From positions 1 to 39,622 of the forward strand of contig JAKAKI010000091.1 of the NCBI GenBank assembly GCA_021813505.1: a stretch of 39,622 bases of DNA, read 5' to 3'. This document shows positions 23,560 to 32,340 of the stretch, piece after piece. Origin of the DNA: a bacterium (GTDB lineage Bacteria; Zixibacteria; MSB-5A5; WJJR01). Below the pieces are notes generated by a model. The model was not told where the DNA came from and made no database searches. It saw nothing but the letters and a program-made list of their open reading frames with translations. Position numbers and translations under genes: made by a program. Positions within the stretch are counted from its first letter, which is position 1. Every line of letters begins with the position of its first letter.

Positions 23560-24174
23560 ATGACTGCGAAAGAACTGTGCGCCGTGGGCGTCGCCGTTTC
23601 CGTGCTGGGCACGATAACTGCAGCATCCGCGTATCCGCCCGCCGTGGGAATTCTCGGCGCATCCAAGTCGTGCAATTCCTGTCACGTTAATAACGGGCCC
23701 TGGACCGACGAATCGAAAACAATCGTGGACATCATCGACAAGGGAACTGGCAGGTCTCTCCGGCAGAAAGACGGCAGTTTCCTGATTGAAGCGAAGCGCT
23801 TCGAGTCGAAGACTGTGATCACCATAATCGGCCGGGCCAAAGAAGACACTTTATCAGGTCCGTACCGGAACGCATGGCTCTACATCGATCCGGCCCAGAT
23901 CGGCACCACATCGTTGTCGAAGTTTCCGCCGGGATGGTCAGTGGACCTGCCTATGGCGTGCCGTCTCGTCGGCGACAAGTCACACGTCTATGAAGGCGCA
24001 AGAGTGACCGTTCTGCCCATGACGGTCCAGCCGCTCGACGGTGCTGAAGCGGCGACCCTCGACATCCATGTGATGCTCACGTCCGGTGAGTCTGTCAAGG
24101 GTGACGCAACGAAGGGGATGCTGTCGAATTATCTCGTCCGCACCGTACGGCTAACGGTTATCGACGCGAAATGA
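23560..24174 (+). CDS. Exported protein with one CxxCH haem-binding motif
   Basis: ATG 23560 follows GGGAGG at good spacing and gives 204 residues. A signal peptide (LCAVGVAVSVLGTITAASA) is followed almost at once by Cys38-Asn-Ser-Cys41-His42, a canonical covalent haem c attachment motif. The rest is beta-rich and does not resemble a classical cytochrome c fold: DKGTGRSLRQKDGSFLIEA, FESKTVITIIGRAKED, KFPPGWSVDLP, and a conserved-looking TLDIHVMLTSGE. I do not recognise the family. It overlaps the DsrE-like gene by 4 nt (ATGA), so translation is coupled. Electron transfer with the adjacent thiol and sulfur proteins is inferred. Confidence 0.75.
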   Translation: MTAKELCAVGVAVSVLGTITAASAYPPAVGILGASKSCNSCHVNNGPWTDESKTIVDIIDKGTGRSLRQKDGSFLIEAKRFESKTVITIIGRAKEDTLSGPYRNAWLYIDPAQIGTTSLSKFPPGWSVDLPMACRLVGDKSHVYEGARVTVLPMTVQPLDGAEAATLDIHVMLTSGESVKGDATKGMLSNYLVRTVRLTVIDAK

Positions 24175-24521
24175 AGTACCTATTTATCCTAAACGACCCC
24201 GCATATGGGACCGAGCGGTCCTACAACGGCCTTCGGCTGGCGCTCGCATTGCGAAAGCAAGTGGACGCTCAGCTTCGAGTCTTCTTGATGGCGGATGCGG
24301 TCGGGTGTGGGAAATTGGGACAGAAAACGCCAGACGGATACTACAATTTGGAACGCATGATTAAAGGTCTGGTTGCTGCCAATGCCCCCGTTGCGGCGTG
24401 CGGTACCTGCGCCGACGCCCGCGGGATATCCGAAAACGAGCTCATCGAGGGTGTCCATCGCGGTTCGATGGAAGAGCTCACCGAGTGGACGATTTGGGCG
24501 GATAAAGTCATTGTCTTCTGA
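24171..24521 (+). CDS. DsrE-family sulfur-relay-like protein
   Basis: A 116-residue cytoplasmic protein of the DsrE/YchN fold. It opens with the typical strand KYLFILNDPAYGTERSYNGLR, has a helix LALALRK, and carries cysteines at 46 (DAVGCGK) and in the conserved CGTCADARG segment (Cys77, Cys80). DsrE-like proteins carry persulfide sulfur in sulfur oxidation and tRNA thiolation pathways. The position between a CxxCH protein and a membrane protein, in an operon with a rhodanese regulator, supports sulfane-sulfur handling. Confidence 0.88.
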   Translation: MKYLFILNDPAYGTERSYNGLRLALALRKQVDAQLRVFLMADAVGCGKLGQKTPDGYYNLERMIKGLVAANAPVAACGTCADARGISENELIEGVHRGSMEELTEWTIWADKVIVF

Positions 24522-24542
24522 AGCTGAAGGAAGGGCTGCAAG

Positions 24543-25127
24543 ATGGAGTGGCACTCAATCCTTGTTTTCACGCATGTGATTACGGTCGTCTTCATGTCTG
24601 TGCCGCTCTACAACCTGGTTGTGGTCAACGAGCGCGGACGAATGGGAAAGGATGCCGGTGTGAACGTCGACCGGTATTTTGAAAACATCATTCGGGGAGG
24701 GGCAAAACGCTGTTTTGTCTTCCAACTGACCGTGATGCTCTCTGGAGTCGCGCTTGTCCTGGTCGACGGGATTGGATTCTCGGGACTTTGGAGCGACTCG
24801 GTGCTCGCGTTGAAGACGGTCCTACTTGTGGCGCTAATGGGGCTGCTCTCTCACATCCATTTCTCTGTGCAGCCCCGTATCGATGCGTTGCTGGCGTCCG
24901 TCACTGGCGACTCCATTCCCCCCGAGACCGGCGGGCGGATGGCCCCGTTGCGGCTCCGACGCAAACGCCTGGCCGCGGTTTGTCTGTTCTTCCTTATCAC
25001 TGAGGTGGCACTGGGGATGCAGGTGTTTTCTCACTGGCCGATGCCGGGTGTGCTGGTCGTGGAGATTCTAGCAGGACTGTTCGCCTGGCGCGCCTATAAG
25101 AGCGTCGTTCCCTTCGGCTGGGTTTGA
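24543..25127 (+). CDS. Four-helix integral membrane protein of unknown function
   Basis: A 194-residue protein with an AAGGAAGGG ribosome site. Four hydrophobic helices are visible: about 4-26 (ILVFTHVITVVFMSVPLYNLV), 58-80 (VFQLTVMLSGVALVL), 86-110 (VLALKTVLLVALMGLLSHIHF) and 140-180 (LAAVCLFFLITEVALGMQVF, then VLVVEILAGLFAW). Histidines His4, His11, His103 and His105 lie near helix ends and could bind haem or metal (inference); the layout resembles DUF2269 or CopD-like proteins, but I cannot assign it. It lies between DsrE and the RND transporter. Confidence 0.7.
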   Translation: MEWHSILVFTHVITVVFMSVPLYNLVVVNERGRMGKDAGVNVDRYFENIIRGGAKRCFVFQLTVMLSGVALVLVDGIGFSGLWSDSVLALKTVLLVALMGLLSHIHFSVQPRIDALLASVTGDSIPPETGGRMAPLRLRRKRLAAVCLFFLITEVALGMQVFSHWPMPGVLVVEILAGLFAWRAYKSVVPFGWV

Positions 25128-25178
25128 ACCCCAACCGGCTTCTCCGCATCTATAATGAAATTGAAACATGAGGCGCAC

Positions 25179-27491
25179 ATGAAACACGCTGGTCGTCACA
25201 TTGTCGAGTTCTCCGTCGACCACCCCAGGCTTGTGATCGTTCTGTCTATCGTTATCTCACTTGCTTTGGCAGCCTTTTTCCCTAAGGCGGTGATCGACAC
25301 CGACCCAAAGCATATGCTCCCGGTGAGTTCGCCGGTGCGCCAATACAACGACAAAGTCGAGAAGGATTTTGGACTCCACGCCGACGTTATCGTCCTGGGG
25401 ATCGTCAACGAAAACGGTATCGCCAATCGCGAGACCCTTTCTCGCATTGTGGCATTCACCGGCAAAATTCAGGACATCCCGGGCGTGATTGCTGTAGATG
25501 TGGTCAGCCTGTCCACGATCGACGACATCGAGAGCCAAGGCGAGGATCTTGTTGTCCACCCTGTGCTGCGCGACATCCCCGGCACCGACGATGAGTTGAA
25601 GGATTTCCGCGGTACGCTTTTATCAAACCCCTTGTTCGTGAACCGCATTGTTTCTGGCGACGGGACCGCAACAGCCATCTACGTGCCCATCGAGCCGGGA
25701 GCCAACGGGAAAGAAATTGCCGACCGCATCCGGCAGATCCTCCCCACAGAATCATCAGGCGACCAGTACTACCTGGCTGGCGACCCGGTCGCACGGGACA
25801 CGTTCGGATCCCAAATGTTCCGTCAAATGGGCCTTTTCTCCCCCATTGCCGGACTGGTTCTGTGCATAGCTGTCTGGCTGATGTTCAGAAGCCTCATGCT
25901 TGTTGTCGCGAACATGGCGGTGGCCATGATCGGCATCATCTGGTCGATGGGGATCCTGATCGGCCTTGGCATTCCTGTGCACATCATGAGTTCGATGATT
26001 CCTGTCTTCCTGATGGCCATCGCGACCGACAGCGTTCACATCTTCAATGAATTCGCATTTCGTTACGGTGAAGCGCGAAACAAGCGCCAGGCGGTCCTCG
26101 AGACCATGTCGGCGGTCGGGGGGCCAATCTTCTTTTCCGATCTGACTACGGCGGTCGGGTTCGCGGCTCTGGCAACCGCGACCATTGTTCCAGTGAGAGT
26201 CTTCGGACTTTTCGTCGCGTTGGGCACGCTGGTGATCCTGCTCATGAGCTTCACACTCCTGCCGGCGATCCTGATTCTCCTGCGAGAGAATCGTATCCCC
26301 CGAGTGCCTCAGGCGGCTGGTCGCGAGGCCAATTCCCACAGGGGATCGCATTTGTTCCGTCTCGGGATCTTCTGCGTTCGTCACGCCAAGAAGATCGCCC
26401 TCCTGACCGGTGCATTGCTGATTGTCTCGGCAGTCGGGATGATCCAGATCAAGATCAACAACAACATGGTCCACTGGTTCAAATCCCGAAGCACGGTACG
26501 GATCGCGGATCGTGTGATGAACGAGCATCTCGGCGGCACATCAACCGGCTATCTCGTCATCGCGGGACCGTCGGAGGGGGCGATGAAGGACCCGGCCATG
26601 CTCCGCAATATCGAGGGACTCCAACGCGAACTGGAAAAGGATCCAATGGTCGGCAAGACGTTCTCCATGGTGGATTATGTCAAACGGATCAACCTGGTGC
26701 TTCATCACAAGGATCTCGCCTTTGAGCGGCTCCCAGACTCGGCCCGCGAGATTGGTCAGGACCTGTTCCTCTTCGAGATGTCCGCCAAGCCCACCGACCT
26801 CGCCAATGTCGTCGACTATCCTTACCAGTCGGCCAACATCTTTCTTTGGCTCAAGAGCTGGGACGCTGGAGTAATGCGCCGGATAATGGCGACGACCGAC
26901 AGCTATCTCACAACACACCCAATGCCGGGTTCAGCGACAGTACGGCCGGCTGGGATTGCCTATTTCAACCTCGTGTGGAGCGATGAGGTTTTGTGGAGCA
27001 TGATCGATAGTTTTCTTGTCGGACTGGTGCTTGTCCTGATGCTTCTGGTGGTCCAGACACGCTCGATCCTCTGGGGTCTCCTGATGTTTGTGCCACTGCT
27101 GGTCACGATCGCCGTTCTCTATGGAGTCGTGGGACTTGTCGGTAAAGATTTTGATATGCCGGTGGCCGTGCTCTCCACTCTGTCGCTGGGTCTGGCAGTT
27201 GATTTCGCCATTCACTTTGTCGCGCGTTTCCGGCAGCGTTATCGCGAGAATCCGGACCTGGAGAAGGCACTGGTGTGGACTGTGGCGCGTCCGGGACGGG
27301 GGATTTTCCTCAACGCCATCCTCTTTGGCCTTGGCTTTGCGGTCATGATCCTTGCCGATTTGACGCCGTACGTCACGGTGGGGGTCTTCATGGCGGCCAT
27401 CATGCTTCTGTCCGCGGTGCTAAGCCTGGTGCTCCTTCCTGGCCTCATCCATCTTTTTCAAACAGTTATGATCAAAGGAGGCAAATGTTAA
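25179..27491 (+). CDS. MMPL/RND-family exporter
   Basis: A 770-residue transporter when started at ATG 25179, which has GAGG five nt upstream; ATG 25155 in the same frame lacks a site. There are 12 predicted helices in two halves, each with a large periplasmic loop (about 50-210 and 430-590). MMPL signatures appear as DTDPKHMLPVSSPV, MFRSLMLVVANMAVAMIGI, IPVFLMAIATDSVHIFNEF and its duplicate LSTLSLGLAVDFAIHFVARF. The Asp and His residues in helices 4 and 10 fit proton-coupled export. The family moves lipids, hopanoids or hydrophobic compounds. The stop overlaps the next start by 7 nt, and the AAAGGAGG of the next gene lies inside this one. Confidence 0.92.
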   Translation: MKHAGRHIVEFSVDHPRLVIVLSIVISLALAAFFPKAVIDTDPKHMLPVSSPVRQYNDKVEKDFGLHADVIVLGIVNENGIANRETLSRIVAFTGKIQDIPGVIAVDVVSLSTIDDIESQGEDLVVHPVLRDIPGTDDELKDFRGTLLSNPLFVNRIVSGDGTATAIYVPIEPGANGKEIADRIRQILPTESSGDQYYLAGDPVARDTFGSQMFRQMGLFSPIAGLVLCIAVWLMFRSLMLVVANMAVAMIGIIWSMGILIGLGIPVHIMSSMIPVFLMAIATDSVHIFNEFAFRYGEARNKRQAVLETMSAVGGPIFFSDLTTAVGFAALATATIVPVRVFGLFVALGTLVILLMSFTLLPAILILLRENRIPRVPQAAGREANSHRGSHLFRLGIFCVRHAKKIALLTGALLIVSAVGMIQIKINNNMVHWFKSRSTVRIADRVMNEHLGGTSTGYLVIAGPSEGAMKDPAMLRNIEGLQRELEKDPMVGKTFSMVDYVKRINLVLHHKDLAFERLPDSAREIGQDLFLFEMSAKPTDLANVVDYPYQSANIFLWLKSWDAGVMRRIMATTDSYLTTHPMPGSATVRPAGIAYFNLVWSDEVLWSMIDSFLVGLVLVLMLLVVQTRSILWGLLMFVPLLVTIAVLYGVVGLVGKDFDMPVAVLSTLSLGLAVDFAIHFVARFRQRYRENPDLEKALVWTVARPGRGIFLNAILFGLGFAVMILADLTPYVTVGVFMAAIMLLSAVLSLVLLPGLIHLFQTVMIKGGKC

Positions 27492-28309
27492 AGACACCAA
27501 TTCGTTCTGGAGCCGCAGCCCTGTGCGCCGTTGCCCTTCTGACAGCGTACCCGCCTGGGCCGGTTCACGCGCAGACATCGGCGGCTCTGGATCTGATGAA
27601 TCAGTCTCACCTTGCCTACTACTACGCTGGTGACGGAGGGCAGGCACGCGTTGTGATGGTCCTTACCGACGCACAAGGGAAGATGCGTACAAGGGAGTTC
27701 TGGATTGCACGGCGCGATATCGCCGACATGGGTGACCAGCGATACTATACATATTTCCTCAAACCCGCCGATGTGGCTCGTACAGCTTTTCTTGTCCACA
27801 AGAAAGCCCAGGCAAACGACGACCGCTGGCTCTACATCCCGACCCTTGATCTGGTCAAGCGTATCGCCGCTGATGACCGGCGCGCCTCGTTTGTCGGGTC
27901 CGATTTCACTTACGAAGATATCTCCGGCCGTCTGCCGGCGCTCGACAACCACGAAATCATTGGTCCTGACACAGCGATGGGCCGTTCGGTGACCAAGGTG
28001 AAGAGCACACCGAAGGATCCGAAGACCGCCGATTACGCCTACCGGTTTACTTGGGTTGACGATGAGACCAATCTTCCCCTGAAGGAGGAGTACATCGACA
28101 AGAAGGGCGTCGCGGTGCGACAATTCCAGATCGACAGCGTGGAAACAATCGAGGCAATCCCCACGGCTGTCGTGCGAACGATGTTCAATCTGGAAACGGG
28201 TCGTAAGACCACGATCAGTTTTACCAACGTCTCCTACAAGACTAATCTGAAGGCCGATGATTTCAACGAGCGACTGCTTAAGAATCCCCCGGCGGACTTC
28301 GCGAGGTGA
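27485..28309 (+). CDS. Periplasmic LolA-like outer membrane lipoprotein-sorting protein
   Basis: A 274-residue exported protein with a strong ribosome site (AAAGGAGG) and signal peptide (SGAAALCAVALLTAYPPGPVHAQ). The body is LolA-like as in the lipoprotein-sorting family often found beside COG1033 RND exporters: ARVVMVLTDAQGKMRTREFW, TYFLKPADVARTAFLV, DDRWLYIPTLDLVKRIAADDRRASFVGSDF-type central strands, and a C-terminal TTISFTNVSYKTNLKADDF. It would ferry a hydrophobic molecule across the periplasm between the RND exporter and the outer membrane barrel. Any role with lipoproteins proper is not shown. Confidence 0.88.
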   Translation: MLKTPIRSGAAALCAVALLTAYPPGPVHAQTSAALDLMNQSHLAYYYAGDGGQARVVMVLTDAQGKMRTREFWIARRDIADMGDQRYYTYFLKPADVARTAFLVHKKAQANDDRWLYIPTLDLVKRIAADDRRASFVGSDFTYEDISGRLPALDNHEIIGPDTAMGRSVTKVKSTPKDPKTADYAYRFTWVDDETNLPLKEEYIDKKGVAVRQFQIDSVETIEAIPTAVVRTMFNLETGRKTTISFTNVSYKTNLKADDFNERLLKNPPADFAR

Positions 28310-28313
28310 TCTT

Positions 28314-29570
28314 ATGCGAACGAGCGTCATTCTGCTGGTCATAACATGCGTGTGGGTGACACGCGTGACGTCGCAGCCGATTATCGGCGGATTCGTGGAG
28401 ATCAACCAGGCCATCCGTGTCGAGAAGAACTCCGCCCTCGGCGATGGAACGCTAAGCGCACGCTCGTACCCCCGCAGCGAAGTTCGTGCCCAGATGACCC
28501 TCCGCGGCACCGGCGAGCGCGAGGAGTTCTTTCTGCGTGCTGATTTGGCCAGCGACGCGACCACCGCGACTCGCTCCATGGTCGATCTGCGCGAGGCCTA
28601 TATCAAGATGCACCTGACCGACTGGCTTGACATCAAACTCGGGCGTCAGGTAGCGACCTGGGGAACTGGCGACTTCGTTTTCGCCAACGATCTGTTTGCC
28701 AAAGACTGGGAAGCGTTCTTTACCGGGCTGGACGATGCCTACCTGAAACCGCCGCAGGATCTATTGCGGACCAGTGTCTATCTCAGCGGCGTGACCATTG
28801 AAATCGCTGCGTCCCCCTACTTCACTCCCGACAATATTCCCGACGGACGGCGGCTGTCCATCTACAACCCTTTCCTCGGGCGTGTGGTGGGGAGTTCGGA
28901 GGCGCCGACGATCCTGCCTGTCGGCAAGAAGCTGAATAATGGCGAGATATTCGGACGTCTCGCCGGGACGCACGGTGGCGCCGAATGGACTCTCTATGGC
29001 TACAGAGGTTTCTGGCCGACGCCGCAGGGTATGACTGTGTCGGGCGAGCTTTTCTATCCACGATTGTGGTCGGCGGGCGGAAGCTTGCAAGTTCCGGTGG
29101 GATCATTTCTGGCACACGCCGAGGCCGCGGCCTATGTCTCACAGGACGATACCGATGGCAGGAACCCTCTAATCCCAAACTCGCAGATTCGCGGCTTCGC
29201 CGGCGTGGAGAAAAGCCTCGGCATCGACTGGACAGCCGGCGCCCAATACTACGCAGAGTTCATGCTCGATCATGATCGCTACGCCACCGGACTGCCCGCA
29301 GGTGCGCCAACGTTTGACGAGCTGCGTTCCACCGTAACGGGGCGCATCACCAAGCTCCTGCACAATCAAACCATTATCGTGTCCGCGTTTGCCTACTGGG
29401 GCGTCTCCGATGAGGACTGGCACCTGCGCACGTCGGTGGGCTACAAAATTACTGATGCAATCAACTGGACCGTCGGGGCCAGCCTGATAGGCGGCAACCG
29501 GCCCTACACGATGTTCGGGCAGTTCCGCGACAATTCGAATGTGTATACGCGTGTACGATACAGCTTTTAG
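28314..29570 (+). CDS. Outer membrane beta-barrel protein (DUF1302-like)
   Basis: A 418-residue protein. ATG 28314 sits behind GAGGTGAT. A signal peptide (SVILLVITCVWVTRVTS) precedes alternating strands such as EVRAQMTLRGTGEREEFFLRADLAS, LDIKLGRQVATWGTGD (a DUF1302-type signature), YAEFMLDHDRY and ITDAINWTVGASLIG. It ends in YTRVRYSF, with the C-terminal Phe typical of Bam-assembled barrels. It forms a three-part exporter module with the RND and LolA-like genes upstream, only 4 bp from the latter. Substrate unknown. Confidence 0.87.
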   Translation: MRTSVILLVITCVWVTRVTSQPIIGGFVEINQAIRVEKNSALGDGTLSARSYPRSEVRAQMTLRGTGEREEFFLRADLASDATTATRSMVDLREAYIKMHLTDWLDIKLGRQVATWGTGDFVFANDLFAKDWEAFFTGLDDAYLKPPQDLLRTSVYLSGVTIEIAASPYFTPDNIPDGRRLSIYNPFLGRVVGSSEAPTILPVGKKLNNGEIFGRLAGTHGGAEWTLYGYRGFWPTPQGMTVSGELFYPRLWSAGGSLQVPVGSFLAHAEAAAYVSQDDTDGRNPLIPNSQIRGFAGVEKSLGIDWTAGAQYYAEFMLDHDRYATGLPAGAPTFDELRSTVTGRITKLLHNQTIIVSAFAYWGVSDEDWHLRTSVGYKITDAINWTVGASLIGGNRPYTMFGQFRDNSNVYTRVRYSF

Positions 29571-29654
29571 GAGCAGTCGCCACACGTCGCGACCCTCGAA
29601 ACAACCCTGGGATTGAGACTTGTTCGCTACCCCTGAAGAAACGGAGGAAAGAGA

Positions 29655-29873
29655 GTGACTATGGAAGGCGCAAACCGCGCCATCGCCGGGACTTTCGTCC
29701 TGGTGAGCCTCGCCTTGGGGTGGTTTGTCAGCCTCTATTGGTTTCTGTTTACCGCCATTGTCGGGCCGAATCTCCTGCGATCATCGCTCACAAAGTGGTG
29801 CCTTATGGAGGATATCCTGAAGAAGCCCGTATTCGCGGGACGGAAGCATCTCTCTGCCGAGGATGTTGCCTGA
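29655..29873 (+). CDS. YgaP-like transmembrane (DUF2892) protein
   Basis: A 72-residue membrane protein. GTG 29655 is preferred because GGAGG ends 8 nt upstream; ATG 29661 is the alternative. It has two helices around a short loop: RAIAGTFVLVSLALGWFV and YWFLFTAIVGPNLLRS. These are followed by the signature SLTKWCLMEDILKK, the same layout as the C-terminal membrane part of E. coli YgaP. In YgaP this part is fused to a rhodanese; here it is separate, while the operon regulator carries the rhodanese. It is the last gene of the operon. Confidence 0.8.
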   Translation: MTMEGANRAIAGTFVLVSLALGWFVSLYWFLFTAIVGPNLLRSSLTKWCLMEDILKKPVFAGRKHLSAEDVA

Positions 29874-29940
29874 AGAGGGCGCGCTCGCCCCCCCCCCCGG
29901 CATTCCACTGAAAGCAGGATGCCACCTACCCTGCATCTGG

Positions 29941-29960
29941 ACTCCCGCTTGCGCGGGAGT
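29941..29960. terminator. Hairpin after the ArsR-rhodanese operon
   Basis: ACTCCCGC, loop TTGC, GCGGGAGT forms a perfect 8-bp stem. It lies 68 bp after the last operon gene and ahead of the convergent carboxypeptidase. No T-tract follows, and the sequence resembles dispersed GACTCCCGC/GCGGGAGTGAC repeats, so a terminator role is inferred. An 11-base C run at 29888-29898 precedes it. Confidence 0.45.
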
Positions 29961-29988
29961 GACATCCTCAGAGCCAGACCACACGCAA

Positions 29989-31503
29989 TCAGAATCCGTA
30001 CAGCTCGCCATACTTGCGCGTCATGTAATCGATCAAGGGCTTCGAGCTGAGCGGCTGGCCGGTTACGCGCTCAATCAATATGTTAGAGCGGTAACGGCGG
30101 CCATGACGATGGATGTTCTGGCGCAGCCATGACTTCAATGCACTGAAGTCACCCTTGGCGAACTGCGCATCCAGGTCCGGAATGTCCTGCTGCGCCTTGG
30201 CAAAGAACTGCGCGGCGAACAGATTGCCCAAGGCGTAGGTCGGGAAATAGCCGATGTACCCGGCGCTCCAGTGCACATCCTGCAGGCAGCCTTCCTTGTC
30301 GTTGGGCGGTGTGAGCCCGAAATACGATTTGAACTTCTCGTTCCAGGCACCGGGGATGTCGTCAACCGACAGGCCGCCGGAAAAGAAGGCGCGTTCCATT
30401 TCGAAGCGCAGGAGAATATGCAGATTATAGGTCGCCTCGTCGGCTTCGACACGAATCAGCGAGGGCCGAACGTCATTGATCGCCCAGTAGAATTCGTCGG
30501 CTTTGACATTGCCCAGCGCTTCGGGGAATGTCTTTTGAGCTTTGGGGAAGAAGTGCGTCCAGAACGGGCGCGAGCGGCCGACGAGATTTTCCCACATGCG
30601 CGATTGCGACTCGTGGATGCCCAGCGAAATCATCTCGCCCATCGGCGTGCCGAAGTGTTTCGGGTCGAGGCCCTGATCATAGATCCCGTGGCCCGCTTCA
30701 TGGAGAATTCCGAAGAAGGCGCAGGGGAAATGATGAGCGTCATAGCGTGTCGTGATGCGCACATCGCCCGGCCCGATGCCGGAGCAGAACGGGTGGGTCG
30801 TGATATCCAGCCGTCCCTCGGTGAAGTCGAAGCCGATGGCGGTGGCCGCCTCGGTGCCGAATTGCTGTTGCCGCTCGACGGGATATTCACGGGTGATGAT
30901 GCCGACATTGGGCGAGCGTCCGGAGCCGCGAATCTTGTCGAGCAGAGCCACCAATTCGTTGCGCAGGGGGGTGAAAGTCCTCTCGATTGAGGTAACGGTC
31001 GCGCCGGGCTCGTAGGTATCGAGCATGGCGTTGTACGGATCGTCTTTGTATCCGACGGCCTGCGCTTCCTGTTTCTTGAGATCGATGACCTTTTGCAGCC
31101 AGGGTTTGAAGGCCGCGAAGTCGGAGTTGGCACGCGCCTCTGCCCACTTGCCCTGGGCGAGGGTCGTGACCCGGGTGATCTCCTCGACCAGCGCCTGAGG
31201 GATCTTCACTTCACGATCGTAGATTCGTCCCACTTCACGCGCCATCACTGAGGCGTCGTCATCGCCGCCATTGGTGTTGCCGCTGGTGCGCAGTGTATTG
31301 ATGAGATCGCCGATCCGGGGATCGACCAGGCGCGAGTGGGACAGTCCGGCCAGAAACGCGAGTTGCTCGGCGCGGTGTTCCGCCCCCTTGCGCGGCATGT
31401 AGGTTCGCTCGTCCCAGCCCAGCAGGGAGCCGCACGAATCGATAATCGAGATCTCACGGCACTGGCGGACGAGTTCTGTCAGTGTGTCCTGGGTGGTGGC
31501 CAT
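29989..31503 (-). CDS. Carboxypeptidase Taq-type metallopeptidase (M32)
   Basis: A 504-residue cytoplasmic metallocarboxypeptidase removing C-terminal residues from peptides. The zinc motif is HEAGH (268-272) in ILHEAGHGIYDQG, with Glu298 in GIHESQSRMWENLVGRS as third ligand. Other family blocks are the DERTYMPRKGAEHRA N-terminal segment, DVRITTRYDAHHF and IRVEADEATYNLHILLRFE. ATG 31503 is preceded by AAGGAG. Length and motif order are standard. It stands alone between convergent and divergent neighbours. Confidence 0.95.
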   Translation of the reverse strand: MATTQDTLTELVRQCREISIIDSCGSLLGWDERTYMPRKGAEHRAEQLAFLAGLSHSRLVDPRIGDLINTLRTSGNTNGGDDDASVMAREVGRIYDREVKIPQALVEEITRVTTLAQGKWAEARANSDFAAFKPWLQKVIDLKKQEAQAVGYKDDPYNAMLDTYEPGATVTSIERTFTPLRNELVALLDKIRGSGRSPNVGIITREYPVERQQQFGTEAATAIGFDFTEGRLDITTHPFCSGIGPGDVRITTRYDAHHFPCAFFGILHEAGHGIYDQGLDPKHFGTPMGEMISLGIHESQSRMWENLVGRSRPFWTHFFPKAQKTFPEALGNVKADEFYWAINDVRPSLIRVEADEATYNLHILLRFEMERAFFSGGLSVDDIPGAWNEKFKSYFGLTPPNDKEGCLQDVHWSAGYIGYFPTYALGNLFAAQFFAKAQQDIPDLDAQFAKGDFSALKSWLRQNIHRHGRRYRSNILIERVTGQPLSSKPLIDYMTRKYGELYGF

Positions 31504-31653
31504 ATCGTGTACTCCTTCATGACGGGGATGGGTCTGTGCGCCCCCCGATCACACGAATTCGGGGCGCCGAACACTGGATCGGGAAGATACTTCCTGGGGA
31601 AGCACAAAACAACCGTCCCCGTGGCCGTCGGATTTCGCTATCCTTTTGGCAGT

Positions 31654-32340
31654 ATGCGAAACGTGACCGTCGATGACTCGATTGCCCGGCTTTGGCGGGG
31701 AGCCGCGGTGCTGACCATTTGCGAAATGACCGTTGACGCCAGCGAGTTTGCCTCCGACAGCGAATTTGCCGGCGAAGTCCGGGGGCTGGAAGAGGAATTG
31801 AAAGCGCTGGGCAAGGATGTGCTCCAGGAGGGCCGGGTGCAGGCGATGCGCGCCATGTTTCGAGCGATGCCGGATATGGATCCGACACGCTACCGGCCAT
31901 CGTCGGAGGCGCTGGTGCGGCGGTTTTCCGACAGCGGGTTTTTCCGCATCAACCCGCTTGTGGATACAAATAATCTGCTTTCGGCGCGGTTGCGGATTCC
32001 GTTGGGAATCTATGATCTGGATCGTTTGCCCCAATCGCCGTGGGTGTATCGCATCGGCCAAGACGGAGAATCGTATCTCACGTTTTCAGGGCAGCCGAAG
32101 AACGCGGCGGGGAAACTGATCCTGGCCGACTCTGATGGTGTGTTTGGCAGTCCCGTGGCCGACTCGGGGCGGGCTTCGATCTCTCCTGAGACCCGGCATC
32201 TGGCCGTTGTGGGGTATCTCCCGCTCGATATCGCCGCCGGGGAAGCGGACCGCGTAGTGGGTGTGATTGAGGATGGTTTCAATCGGTATTTCAAACCGAT
32301 CAGCCAGGGGCGACAGGTCATCCTGAATCCAGCATTGTAG
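31654..32340 (+). CDS. Stand-alone B3/B4 tRNA-binding domain protein (COG3382-like)
   Basis: A 228-residue protein resembling the B3/B4 domain of phenylalanyl-tRNA synthetase beta chains found alone in bacteria. Recognisable segments are RPSSEALVRRF, NPLVDTNNLLSARLRIPLGIYDLD and GVFGSPVADSGRASISPETRHLAVVGYLP. Stand-alone members are thought to edit or bind mischarged tRNA. ATG 31654 is the first sensible Met; longer upstream frames run through the divergent intergenic region. No ribosome site is seen, but TATCCT at 31639-31644 could be a -10 element of a nearly leaderless message. Confidence 0.82.
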   Translation: MRNVTVDDSIARLWRGAAVLTICEMTVDASEFASDSEFAGEVRGLEEELKALGKDVLQEGRVQAMRAMFRAMPDMDPTRYRPSSEALVRRFSDSGFFRINPLVDTNNLLSARLRIPLGIYDLDRLPQSPWVYRIGQDGESYLTFSGQPKNAAGKLILADSDGVFGSPVADSGRASISPETRHLAVVGYLPLDIAAGEADRVVGVIEDGFNRYFKPISQGRQVILNPAL

